DNA from: QPIN01 sp964472945
GTDB lineage: Bacteria > Pseudomonadota > Gammaproteobacteria > Methylococcales > Methylomonadaceae
Length of the DNA: 10,640 bases
Assembly: GCA_964472945.1 (NCBI GenBank)
Contig: CAYYNM010000108.1
Location: forward strand, 1 to 10,640
Direction of reading: 5' to 3'
The position numbers and the translations under genes were made by a program. This document shows positions 1-6,920 of the stretch, piece after piece (position 1 is the stretch's first letter; every line of letters starts with the position of its first letter). Under the pieces are notes generated by a model. That model did no database searches. It was not told the origin of the DNA and saw nothing but the letters and a program-made list of their open reading frames with translations.

Positions 1-2
1 GG

Positions 3-1664
3 AAAAATGAAATCCATGCTTATGAAGCATTAATACGCGGTCCCTCTGATAGTTCTCTTCATAACCCCCTTAATTTATTTGCTTCTGCTGAACGATTTAA
101 TTTAACTGCAATTCTTGAGCAAATCTGTCGTAAAGTTAGTATTGAGCAATTTTCAGCTCAGCAATTACCATGTAAATTATTTTTAAATGTTAGTCCATCG
201 ATATTATTAGACCCAGAATTTAGAAAAGGGGAAACGTTAGCTATTTTAGAAAAGATAGGACTGCCACCTTCACGCATAGTGATTGAAATTACTGAACACC
301 AGTCAACTGATAATTATGTGTTAATGCGAGATGCTGTTGAATATTATCGTAATATGGGGTTTGAAATTGCTCTGGATGATTTAGGAGCTGGGTATTCAGG
401 GTTACGCTTGTGGACTGAGTTATTACCTGATTATGTTAAAATTGACCGACATTTTATTGAAGATATTGACAATGATAAGGTGAAACTTAATTTTGTTCGT
501 TCACTTCAAAGTATGGCGTCCGCAACTAATTGCCATGTTATTGCAGAAGGTGTAGAGACAGAAGAAGAGTACTTGGCAATAGAAGCTTTGGGAATTGGTT
601 TTGCTCAAGGGTATTACTTTGCTCGCCCAAGTGCTGTCGCAGTAACAAAAATACCTTTGCCTTTATTTGTTAAAAATAAAGTTGAAAAAAAGCCTGTAGT
701 ATTCAAAACTACAATTTATATTAATGAGGTGATGCAACAAGCCAATGCAATTTCTTCACAAACTAGTAATAATGATGTACTCAGCTTATTTCAAAAGAAC
801 AGTTATTTAAAAGTTGTTCCTCTTGTTGATGAGGGTGTTGCAAAAGGTTTATTGTATAAAGACCAGTTTTTAACTAAATTATTTGCTAGCCGTTTTGGGG
901 TTGATTTATTTGGTAAAAAAGCTGTCGAAATGTTTATAGATGCCGAACCCTTTAGTTTTGATTGTCAGGCTACCATTGAGGGTGTAAGTCAAAAACTTAC
1001 TGAGACTAACCATAATGAGCTAGCCTTTATCATTACCGAGAATGGCAGATACAGTGGGATAGGGATGGTTATGGATCTCTTGCAACTTATCACCACTCAG
1101 CAGTTACAAAATGCACAACATGCAAACCCATTAACCTTATTGCCGGGTAGTACGCCTATTAATAAGATTATTGATAGCATGTTATTAGAACAAAATCGTT
1201 TTTCCATTGGCTATTTTGACTTGGATAATTTTAAACCTTTTAATGACATTTATGGGTATGACAAAGGTGATATAGCGATAAAATTGGTGGCGAGTCTTTT
1301 ATTTGATTATATTGCGGAAGGAGGAGGGTATTTAGGGCATATAGGAGGAGATGATTTTATTGTAATTTTTACCAGTCAGAATTGGGAAAATGGCTGTAAA
1401 AAAATTCTTTCACTATTTGAGCAAAAGGTTATTCTGTTATACAACAAGGAGCATCAATTAGCTGGTGGGATGAATGCTTGTGACCGCAAAGGACAACCTT
1501 GTTTTTACCCTTTATTAAGCTTATCAATTGGTATTGTGGCTGCTGAAGCTATTATGCAATGTCATTCTCATATTGAGATAGCAGACCTTGCTGCATCGGC
1601 CAAGCATTATGCAAAAAAGATACCGGGAAATAGTTATTTTATAAACCGGAGAGTGGCAAAATGA
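3..1664 (+). CDS. EAL - CBS-pair - GGDEF c-di-GMP turnover protein, 5' end cut by window
   Basis: Predicted cytoplasmic c-di-GMP phosphodiesterase with a C-terminal cyclase-type domain. The frame is open from base 3, so the gene starts left of the window. The EAL domain begins almost at once, and homologues have only a few tens of residues before that point. Numbering visible residues from base 3, the EAL domain (about 1-215) has YEALIRG (Glu8), NVSP (Asn62), EITE (Glu95), DDLGAGYSG (Asp125-Asp126), VKID (Lys146) and AEGVET (Glu182). The metal and substrate ligands are therefore present and phosphodiesterase activity is likely. A region resembling two CBS repeats follows (about 235-370), then a GGDEF domain with FDLDNFKPFND and the signature GGDDF at 448-452. 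No RxxD inhibitory site precedes GGDDF. Cyclase activity is possible but less sure; the domain could instead be a GTP-binding regulatory unit. The gene converges with the minus-strand HDOD-REC-GGDEF gene. An internal ATG at 279 lies inside the EAL domain and is not the start. Confidence 0.93.
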   Translation, partial: KNEIHAYEALIRGPSDSSLHNPLNLFASAERFNLTAILEQICRKVSIEQFSAQQLPCKLFLNVSPSILLDPEFRKGETLAILEKIGLPPSRIVIEITEHQSTDNYVLMRDAVEYYRNMGFEIALDDLGAGYSGLRLWTELLPDYVKIDRHFIEDIDNDKVKLNFVRSLQSMASATNCHVIAEGVETEEEYLAIEALGIGFAQGYYFARPSAVAVTKIPLPLFVKNKVEKKPVVFKTTIYINEVMQQANAISSQTSNNDVLSLFQKNSYLKVVPLVDEGVAKGLLYKDQFLTKLFASRFGVDLFGKKAVEMFIDAEPFSFDCQATIEGVSQKLTETNHNELAFIITENGRYSGIGMVMDLLQLITTQQLQNAQHANPLTLLPGSTPINKIIDSMLLEQNRFSIGYFDLDNFKPFNDIYGYDKGDIAIKLVASLLFDYIAEGGGYLGHIGGDDFIVIFTSQNWENGCKKILSLFEQKVILLYNKEHQLAGGMNACDRKGQPCFYPLLSLSIGIVAAEAIMQCHSHIEIADLAASAKHYAKKIPGNSYFINRRVAK

Positions 1665-1731
1665 AAATTATCTAGATTTCTCGGTTAACAGTTTTTAGTA
1701 CATTAATTACTTAGGAAAGGGGTTGGCAACT
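1665..1731. other. Convergent intergenic spacer without a clear terminator
   Basis: This 67-base A+T-rich spacer separates the stop codons of two convergent genes. I looked for a GC-rich hairpin followed by a T-run on either strand. I found only weak pairing, AGTA with TACT around a 7-base loop near 1698-1712, and no convincing bidirectional terminator. Transcription may end by a factor-dependent route or inside the flanking genes. Confidence 0.4.
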
Positions 1732-3588
1732 TTATTTTGCAAGGTGTACAGCATTACGACTTCCGGTTTTTACTTTGTATAAAGCCATATCAGCCATTTT
1801 AATCAGTTCATTCCATCCAGGTTTATTGCCAGTAGACCCCGCTACACCAATGCTAATAGTGATAGGCTGTTTTAATTTAATTTTTTTAGGTTGATGTGAT
1901 TGTATAGCTTTGCGAATACGTTCTGCCAGTAGTACTGCCGTTTTCCCATCAGTGTTAGGGGCAATAACCAGAAATTCCTCTCCTCCAAAGCGGCAGGCTA
2001 TATCAGTTGCTCTAATCACTGCTTTCATAAGTTTGGCGACATGGATCAATACTAAGTCACCAACATCATGGCCCAAACTGTCGTTAATTGATTTAAAATG
2101 ATCTAAATCAAGCATCAGTAGACTTATTGAACGATGGTATCTCAGGTTAGCTTCCCACTCTTGAGTAAGGCGAGATAGGGCATAACGACGATTGGGTAAG
2201 TTTGTTAGTATATCTGTGTTGGCGATAATATTCATACGGCGATTGGCGACAGCTAATTCAGCATTAGCACGCTGCATTTCCTGTTTTTCTTTCTCTAGGG
2301 CCCGTTGTAAATCGGCAATACGTTGTCCTGCTCTGATTCTGGCCAGTAATATTTTATGATTAACGGGTTTGGTTAAATAGTCATCAATACCCGCATCAAA
2401 AGCTTCTATAATTTCACTTTCGGTTTCAGTCGCAGTTATAAGGATCAAATAGATATTTTTACCAATATCTAAATTACGTAATATTTTGCAAAGTTCCAGT
2501 CCATCCATTGCTTGCATACGTCGATCGGTGATAATTAATTGAGGGGGATGCTCAAGTATATATTCCAGTGCTGACTGACCATCTTGACGGGTATTAACAT
2601 GATGACCCACTACGGTTAACTGCTTATTTAAACTACTTAAGATATTAGGGTCATCATCTACCAGCAATATATCCAGTCCTGGTGCTCGCTTCTTGTTTGA
2701 ATTATTTTTTTGCTGTAACGGTGCTACGCGAATATCTGTTTTTATATCAATGAGCTTGCCCCAATCAGCCCATTGTTGGAGTGTATCATTAATAAACTGG
2801 GTAAAAGCCTCGCCTTCAAGATTATGCGAAAGAGCCTGTTGTTCTAAATTAATAAATAACTCTGTACGATATTTATCATTGGCAATACAGTACTGACTTA
2901 TTTGACGTGAAAAGTTTAATTGACTGGCAAAACGCGTTGTTCTTGTGACCTCTGCCATGGGTGTACCAAAACTAAGCTTTAGAGCTTCGATAAACATATC
3001 TGGAAACCCCCAGTCTTTTAATAAATGTAAGGTCAGTTCTCTATGGTCTACAGCAAAAATCTCATGTTCTTGTTTAACACGTTCAAGGTCTTGAGTATTC
3101 TCTAAACAATCAGAATATTCTTCTGGCCAGGCCGTGGCCAGGGCAAGTTCACCAATATAAGATAACAAGCCTATAGTAAAGCCTTCTTCAGCAGCAACAG
3201 TGCGTTGTTGATTAGAAATTACCGCAATAGCAACGGCTGTTGCTAATGACTTGGTCCAATAAAGGTCATAATCAAAGGCTTGGCATTGACCTTTAGAATT
3301 GTTACTAATAAGTGATAAGCTCAATGCGATATTGCTAACTGACTTCATTCCCAGCCGTTGTACAGCTTCCATAATATCGATGACAGGCCGACGAGAACTT
3401 AATGCTGCTGAGTTGACAATGCTAAGAATTTTAGAGCTTAAGGCTGGATCAGATTGCACCATTTTGGCAAGTTGTTCTAAGGTGCTATCTTGTTTTTTTA
3501 CCAGCTCAATAATGCTTAAAACAGTTCCGCTAGGTGACGGCAGAGGTTTACCTGATTTGAATTCGTGAAAATTAAATGTGGCTGGCAT
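1732..3588 (-). CDS. HDOD - receiver - GGDEF response regulator, likely diguanylate cyclase
   Basis: Predicted cytoplasmic response regulator of 618 residues. Residues about 5-215 form an HDOD domain (HD-related output domain), with a typical LKDWGFP segment near 190-196. A receiver domain spans about 304-425, with acidic residues Asp311-Asp313, phospho-acceptor Asp355 (IITDRRM), Thr385/Thr387 and Lys407 (TKP). A short coiled-coil linker (about 425-455) leads to a GGDEF domain with LDLDHFKSIND, an intact GGEEF at 535-539 and an RxxD product-inhibition site at 526-529. It should make c-di-GMP under phosphorylation control and be feedback-inhibited. The ATG at 3586-3588 has AGGA at 3597-3600, 8 bases upstream. 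It lies 57 bases after the amphi-Trp gene on the same strand, so it may be the last operon gene or have its own promoter in the gap. No partner histidine kinase is visible. The domain calls are firm; the input signal is unknown. Confidence 0.95.
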   Translation of the reverse strand: MPATFNFHEFKSGKPLPSPSGTVLSIIELVKKQDSTLEQLAKMVQSDPALSSKILSIVNSAALSSRRPVIDIMEAVQRLGMKSVSNIALSLSLISNNSKGQCQAFDYDLYWTKSLATAVAIAVISNQQRTVAAEEGFTIGLLSYIGELALATAWPEEYSDCLENTQDLERVKQEHEIFAVDHRELTLHLLKDWGFPDMFIEALKLSFGTPMAEVTRTTRFASQLNFSRQISQYCIANDKYRTELFINLEQQALSHNLEGEAFTQFINDTLQQWADWGKLIDIKTDIRVAPLQQKNNSNKKRAPGLDILLVDDDPNILSSLNKQLTVVGHHVNTRQDGQSALEYILEHPPQLIITDRRMQAMDGLELCKILRNLDIGKNIYLILITATETESEIIEAFDAGIDDYLTKPVNHKILLARIRAGQRIADLQRALEKEKQEMQRANAELAVANRRMNIIANTDILTNLPNRRYALSRLTQEWEANLRYHRSISLLMLDLDHFKSINDSLGHDVGDLVLIHVAKLMKAVIRATDIACRFGGEEFLVIAPNTDGKTAVLLAERIRKAIQSHQPKKIKLKQPITISIGVAGSTGNKPGWNELIKMADMALYKVKTGSRNAVHLAK

Positions 3589-3645
3589 AACTTAGTTCCT
3601 AGTTTATCTGGTTTTTTGTCTATCAATACTTGAAGAGCTTAATAT
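3589..3645 (-). other. 57-base gap between amphi-Trp gene and HDOD-REC-GGDEF gene
   Basis: This is the only gap longer than two bases within the minus-strand block. It carries the AGGA ribosome site (3597-3600) of the HDOD-REC-GGDEF gene. It has no GC-rich stem followed by a T-run on the transcribed strand, so read-through from the operon is plausible. It is A+T-rich enough for an internal promoter, but I could not pick a well-spaced -35/-10 pair. Confidence 0.45.
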
Positions 3646-3909
3646 TTAACTTACCTTTAAAGTTTTATTCTTTTTGTCATTATCACGTTGCCAACTTACT
3701 TTAATATTAAAACGTTGTTGGTTATCGTCCTGTGCTGCACTGACTTTTAATTTCATTAAGCCTTCGGGATGGAAAATAATTTCATCTTCTTCATCACTAA
3801 ATTTTAGTTTGCCTTTAGCTAGACCTGTAGTAATTGCACTCAGGATTTTTTCTATACTTTTACTATCTTGCAATGATTCGTGTTGAAAACTTTGTTTACT
3901 TTGTTTCAT
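3646..3909 (-). CDS. Amphi-Trp domain small protein (GAK system)
   Basis: An 87-residue protein matching, from memory, the amphi-Trp domain family: a HES-x-QD opening (His10-Asp15), an amphipathic helix with SIEKIL and GLAKGKL (residues 18-35), then strands carrying DEIIFHPEG (about 42-50), LKVSA and a single conserved tryptophan in KVSWQ (Trp73). It has no signal peptide, membrane segment or catalytic motif, so it is probably a small cytoplasmic binding, carrier or scaffold protein. Proteins of this kind are one of the defining parts of the GAK cassette (Grasp, Amphi-Trp, Kinase), whose role is unknown. Its ATG overlaps the end of the metallophosphatase gene by 14 bases, and no strong Shine-Dalgarno sequence precedes it, so translation is probably coupled. 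The C-terminus (residues 75-87) is Lys/Asp/Asn-rich and looks disordered. Confidence 0.85.
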   Translation of the reverse strand: MKQSKQSFQHESLQDSKSIEKILSAITTGLAKGKLKFSDEEDEIIFHPEGLMKLKVSAAQDDNQQRFNIKVSWQRDNDKKNKTLKVS

Positions 3910-5242
3910 AACTGTCTAGTTGCGTAGGCTGAAAAGATTTGATGTAAGGGAAGTCTGTACTAATGGCTAGTACATGACCTTGTGGTTGAAAAATAGTGAC
4001 TGCAGCACCGTAACCTTGTTGGGTTCCTATACTTTCTTTTTTACGAGTATCTCTATCTACAGAAGCATCACACTCAAAATTTACCATGCCTTTGCGCAGC
4101 ATAATACGCTGACCATAACGTAAATTTTTATGGCCGTGAACAATAGCATGAATCCCTGTTTTTCTTAGCATATCGTTACCTTGCCTGGTCATCGGCATAT
4201 CTATATCGCGGTATTTTGTACGAATTGTATTGGCTAAAGGACCATAATAAAAATTGAACATTTCATCAGATAAGTGTTTTTTAAATTGCTTGTTTAGATG
4301 ATGAATACCTTTATGACAGATGACATCGGCAATACGGTCATCAATACCCGCATGGACATATAAAAAAGAACCTTTATGGAGTACTAAACGCATTTTTTTA
4401 AAGTACCAGAAAAATTCACCTTCTTTATCTAAAAATAAAGACTGCCACTTAATAGCTGCTGCGTAAGCAATGCGTAAATTCATGCCTGATTTAAGTAAAT
4501 CTTTTTCAAAATCATTGGTTTTTTCTCGTAAGCGTTTTAATTCTTTATTAATTATTTTTTCTGATAATAAGCCTTTAGCTTGCTCGGGAAAAATAGTGAA
4601 CCACTGTTCTGAAGGGTATAAACGTTTTCGGCATTCCTGTTCATCGGGTATATCTTTGAGTGCATGTTTTCCTTGCAGGTATTGTTGTTCAATTTCTTTA
4701 AGAAAAGGTATGGCTTTAGCACCCATACGAATAAAAAAATGTTCGCTTTTAACTGATTTGTTTTGATTGATTGAGCCAATACCCAGTTTGACACGAATAT
4801 CATGGTTACCGGCCAGAATATGCACTCTGGCACCACTATCTATTAACAGGCGAATACAACGCAATAGTCTTAGGTTGCTTGGGCCTTTATCAAAACAATC
4901 TCCGCCAATAACAAAGCGTGCCTTGCGACCTGCATGAGTGAGTTTAAAATGATGGTCTTTGGGCCCTGTTTTTTTAATCCCACCCGAGGCAATTAATGAT
5001 GCAATAAAGGCATCAGCATCGGCATGTAGATCAGAAAAGAAAAAAACAGGGGATTTTGGCCATATCCAAGGGTGCTGCTGGTAAGATGTTTTAAGCTGTT
5101 CTAACAAGTCTTTTGGGCTGCTTGGGTCTTTTGCAGAAGAATGTATTTTACCTAAAGACCAGTTTTGTGATTTTGTAGGTAGTTTAGGTGTAATCCATTT
5201 TTTGCCTTGATATTTAGGTAATTTGAGGGTATTAAATAGCAT
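3896..5242 (-). CDS. PPP-type calcineurin-like metallophosphoesterase with large insert
   Basis: A 448-residue predicted cytoplasmic phosphatase with two-metal chemistry. All hallmark motifs are visible: SDLHAD (Asp71, His73), GGDCFDKGPSN (Asp115, Asp118), GNHD (Asn146, His147), a later HAG (His297) and VHGH (His369, His371). GD-x-x-DKG plus GNHD is the layout of PPP-family phosphatases and of ApaH-like Ap4A hydrolases. Two features are unusual: a basic Ser/Pro/Lys-rich N-terminal extension of about 62 residues, and roughly 150 residues between GNHD and HAG rich in Lys/Glu helices. These probably form a cap or partner-binding region. Substrate is not readable from sequence; phosphoprotein, dinucleotide polyphosphate or a small phosphorylated metabolite are all possible. 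The start lies 2 bases after the stop of the histidine phosphatase gene, and the end overlaps the amphi-Trp gene by 14 bases, placing it firmly in the operon. Confidence 0.92.
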   Translation of the reverse strand: MLFNTLKLPKYQGKKWITPKLPTKSQNWSLGKIHSSAKDPSSPKDLLEQLKTSYQQHPWIWPKSPVFFFSDLHADADAFIASLIASGGIKKTGPKDHHFKLTHAGRKARFVIGGDCFDKGPSNLRLLRCIRLLIDSGARVHILAGNHDIRVKLGIGSINQNKSVKSEHFFIRMGAKAIPFLKEIEQQYLQGKHALKDIPDEQECRKRLYPSEQWFTIFPEQAKGLLSEKIINKELKRLREKTNDFEKDLLKSGMNLRIAYAAAIKWQSLFLDKEGEFFWYFKKMRLVLHKGSFLYVHAGIDDRIADVICHKGIHHLNKQFKKHLSDEMFNFYYGPLANTIRTKYRDIDMPMTRQGNDMLRKTGIHAIVHGHKNLRYGQRIMLRKGMVNFECDASVDRDTRKKESIGTQQGYGAAVTIFQPQGHVLAISTDFPYIKSFQPTQLDSYETK

Positions 5243-5244
5243 AA

Positions 5245-5946
5245 TTAATCCGTAAATTTACAGTGTTCATTTCTTATTTTCCAATCACCAGCGATATGAA
5301 GCCATTTACCTTCCCTGGTGTATTCTACGAATATAGGTTTACAATGATACATACTTAACTGAGCAATTTGTTCAAACTCTAATAATCCTAAATGATGGGC
5401 CGCATGACGAATAGCTGCACCGTGAGCAACAAAAATCTTTAATTGATTGTCTTGATTAGTTTGTTGCAGTGTCTGCATTTGTACCGTTAAAAACTTGGCA
5501 ACTCGATTTCCAGCCTGCATAAGTGACTCGGCACCTTGAAAAGGTAGGCAAAAGTGGCTATTAGACTTCCAGTAACGGGGTAATTCTTTAAACCGAGGGT
5601 CCTGTTTAACAAGCTCAGTAATTTGCCGGGTTGAAAGGTTGGCCACACTTCCTACACTACGCTCTGCTAAAGCACTATATTGCTCGACTTTAATTGATGC
5701 GTTATCTAAGCCTGTAACCATTTCCACAGCTGTTTGCCACGCTCGTAATAACCTTGAGGATGCGACAATGGGGTTTACTTTGCAATTAAGTTTTTTACAT
5801 TGCTGTTTTATCAAGGGGGCAAGTTCTGCTGCTTGAGTAAAGCCTTTAGAGGTTAACTGAAAAGGTTGGTGGGCACTTGGGGTATTGGCTAACTGCTGAT
5901 AATCACCATGCCTAATCAAAGCTGCAAAGACTCTATTATCAGCCAT
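5245..5946 (-). CDS. Histidine phosphatase family protein (phosphoglycerate mutase-like)
   Basis: A 233-residue member of the histidine phosphatase superfamily, branch 1, which works through a phosphohistidine intermediate. The catalytic RHG is at residues 12-14 (His13 nucleophile). Arg65 lies in SSRLLRAWQTA, the likely acid Glu95 in ALAER, and the second catalytic histidine is His175 in FVAHGAAIRHAA. Length is normal for the family, with no signal peptide, so it should be cytoplasmic. It is distinct from the SixA-like domain encoded just upstream: longer, with RHG rather than RHA. Its ATG shares one base with the stop of the SixA-Nudix gene and has AGGA 7 bases upstream (5954-5957). Substrate is unknown; its place between another histidine phosphatase and a metallophosphatase suggests removal of phosphate from intermediates or proteins of the same pathway. 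A housekeeping phosphoglycerate mutase is unlikely given the short sequence and the context. Confidence 0.92.
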   Translation of the reverse strand: MADNRVFAALIRHGDYQQLANTPSAHQPFQLTSKGFTQAAELAPLIKQQCKKLNCKVNPIVASSRLLRAWQTAVEMVTGLDNASIKVEQYSALAERSVGSVANLSTRQITELVKQDPRFKELPRYWKSNSHFCLPFQGAESLMQAGNRVAKFLTVQMQTLQQTNQDNQLKIFVAHGAAIRHAAHHLGLLEFEQIAQLSMYHCKPIFVEYTREGKWLHIAGDWKIRNEHCKFTD

Positions 5947-6920
5947 TAAGTTGTCCTATTAGTCACAACAGTGTCTAGTTTAAGCAATATTGTCTGAAGT
6001 GCTTGTTGTTTAATTAATGAGCTGGCTTTTTTTAAAGGTAGCCACTCTCTGTTACGATGATTTTCTTCCCATTCAGAGTCACTTACCACATCCGTAACAG
6101 TCATTGGAAAAACTTGTACAGTGCAGGTTCCTCCCCATTTTTGATATTGATAATAGTCTAGCATTTGTTCACTAATAATACCTTTTATTCCCGCTTCCTC
6201 CCAGGCTTCAATTGCTGCTGAAGCTGAGGCAGTATACCCCGGCTCTATAATACCTTTAGGGACTCCCCAATGGTTGTTGCCACTGGAAGATATGACTAGA
6301 ATTTCTAACTGCTTGTTAACAATTCGATAAGGTATTGCTGCCGATTGAGAGTAATAATAAGCCGGTCTTTTACGTAATTCTAACCCTGTTAAACCATTAA
6401 AAGGAAAGTTTTTATCAAGGCTGGAAGGTCGAGTGATGGAAATAACTTTAGCACAATGATTAGATAAATTATGCCAGTTATTTGGTATATCAATAACAGC
6501 TAAGGTAGCTGTCGGGAGTAATTTACCATCATCAGGTCGAGTAAGCCTACCTTTGTGTAACTGTTGCAATAACTCTTCAAGTCCAGGGTTATGCCCAATC
6601 AATAAAACTTTTTTGGCATCTTTTGGGCAATTGGATAATACTGCTTTTAAATCCTTGCTTGAGCTGGCATACAAACGATTGTCAAAATGTATTTGTCGGG
6701 TAGTTAGCCCCATTGCTTTACATAATTTTTCAGCTGTAGTACGTGCTCTTTCAGCAGGTGAACTGATAACATAGTCAGGAATTAATAGTTGCTGGCGCAT
6801 CCATGCGCCCATACGTTGAGCAGCACGTTTGCCCCTGTTTTTTAATGGGCGATCAAAGTCTGAGTTATCAATACTCCAATCAGATTTAGCATGACGCAAT
6901 AGTAATAACTGTCTACTCAT
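5946..6920 (-). CDS. SixA-like histidine phosphatase fused to Nudix hydrolase
   Basis: A 324-residue two-domain protein. Residues 1 to about 165 resemble SixA phosphohistidine phosphatases: LLLRHAKSDW (Arg9, His10), SSPAERARTTAE (about 53-64) and IGHNPGLEEL (His110). Residues about 185-315 form a Nudix domain whose box runs from Gly223 to Ile245. The EAWEEAGI half keeps the metal-binding glutamates. The first Glu of the consensus GX5EX7REUXEEXGU is Tyr229 and the Arg is Ile237. From memory such variants occur in Nudix families resembling diphosphoinositol polyphosphate hydrolases, so activity is still plausible. Actinobacterial MutT1 joins the same two folds in the opposite order. Likely jobs are hydrolysis of a nucleoside-diphosphate or pyrophosphate-linked compound plus removal of a phosphate. 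The ATG overlaps the stop of the HprK-related gene by one base and has AGGA 6 bases upstream (6927-6930). Substrates are inferred only by class. Confidence 0.92.
   Translation of the reverse strand: MSRQLLLLRHAKSDWSIDNSDFDRPLKNRGKRAAQRMGAWMRQQLLIPDYVISSPAERARTTAEKLCKAMGLTTRQIHFDNRLYASSSKDLKAVLSNCPKDAKKVLLIGHNPGLEELLQQLHKGRLTRPDDGKLLPTATLAVIDIPNNWHNLSNHCAKVISITRPSSLDKNFPFNGLTGLELRKRPAYYYSQSAAIPYRIVNKQLEILVISSSGNNHWGVPKGIIEPGYTASASAAIEAWEEAGIKGIISEQMLDYYQYQKWGGTCTVQVFPMTVTDVVSDSEWEENHRNREWLPLKKASSLIKQQALQTILLKLDTVVTNRTT

Noticed and set aside
1720..1728. GTTGGCAAC-like inverted repeat in the convergent spacer as a terminator
   Set aside because: The arms are only four bases with a one-base loop and no proper T-run, so it cannot form a stable terminator hairpin.
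4470..4766. Open frame of about 98 codons on the plus strand opposite the metallophosphatase gene
   Set aside because: It is antisense to a gene with intact catalytic motifs; the translation is Cys/Ser-rich with no recognisable domain.
4552..4836. Open frame of about 94 codons on the minus strand inside the metallophosphatase gene
   Set aside because: It lies in another frame of a well-supported gene and its translation shows no family motif.
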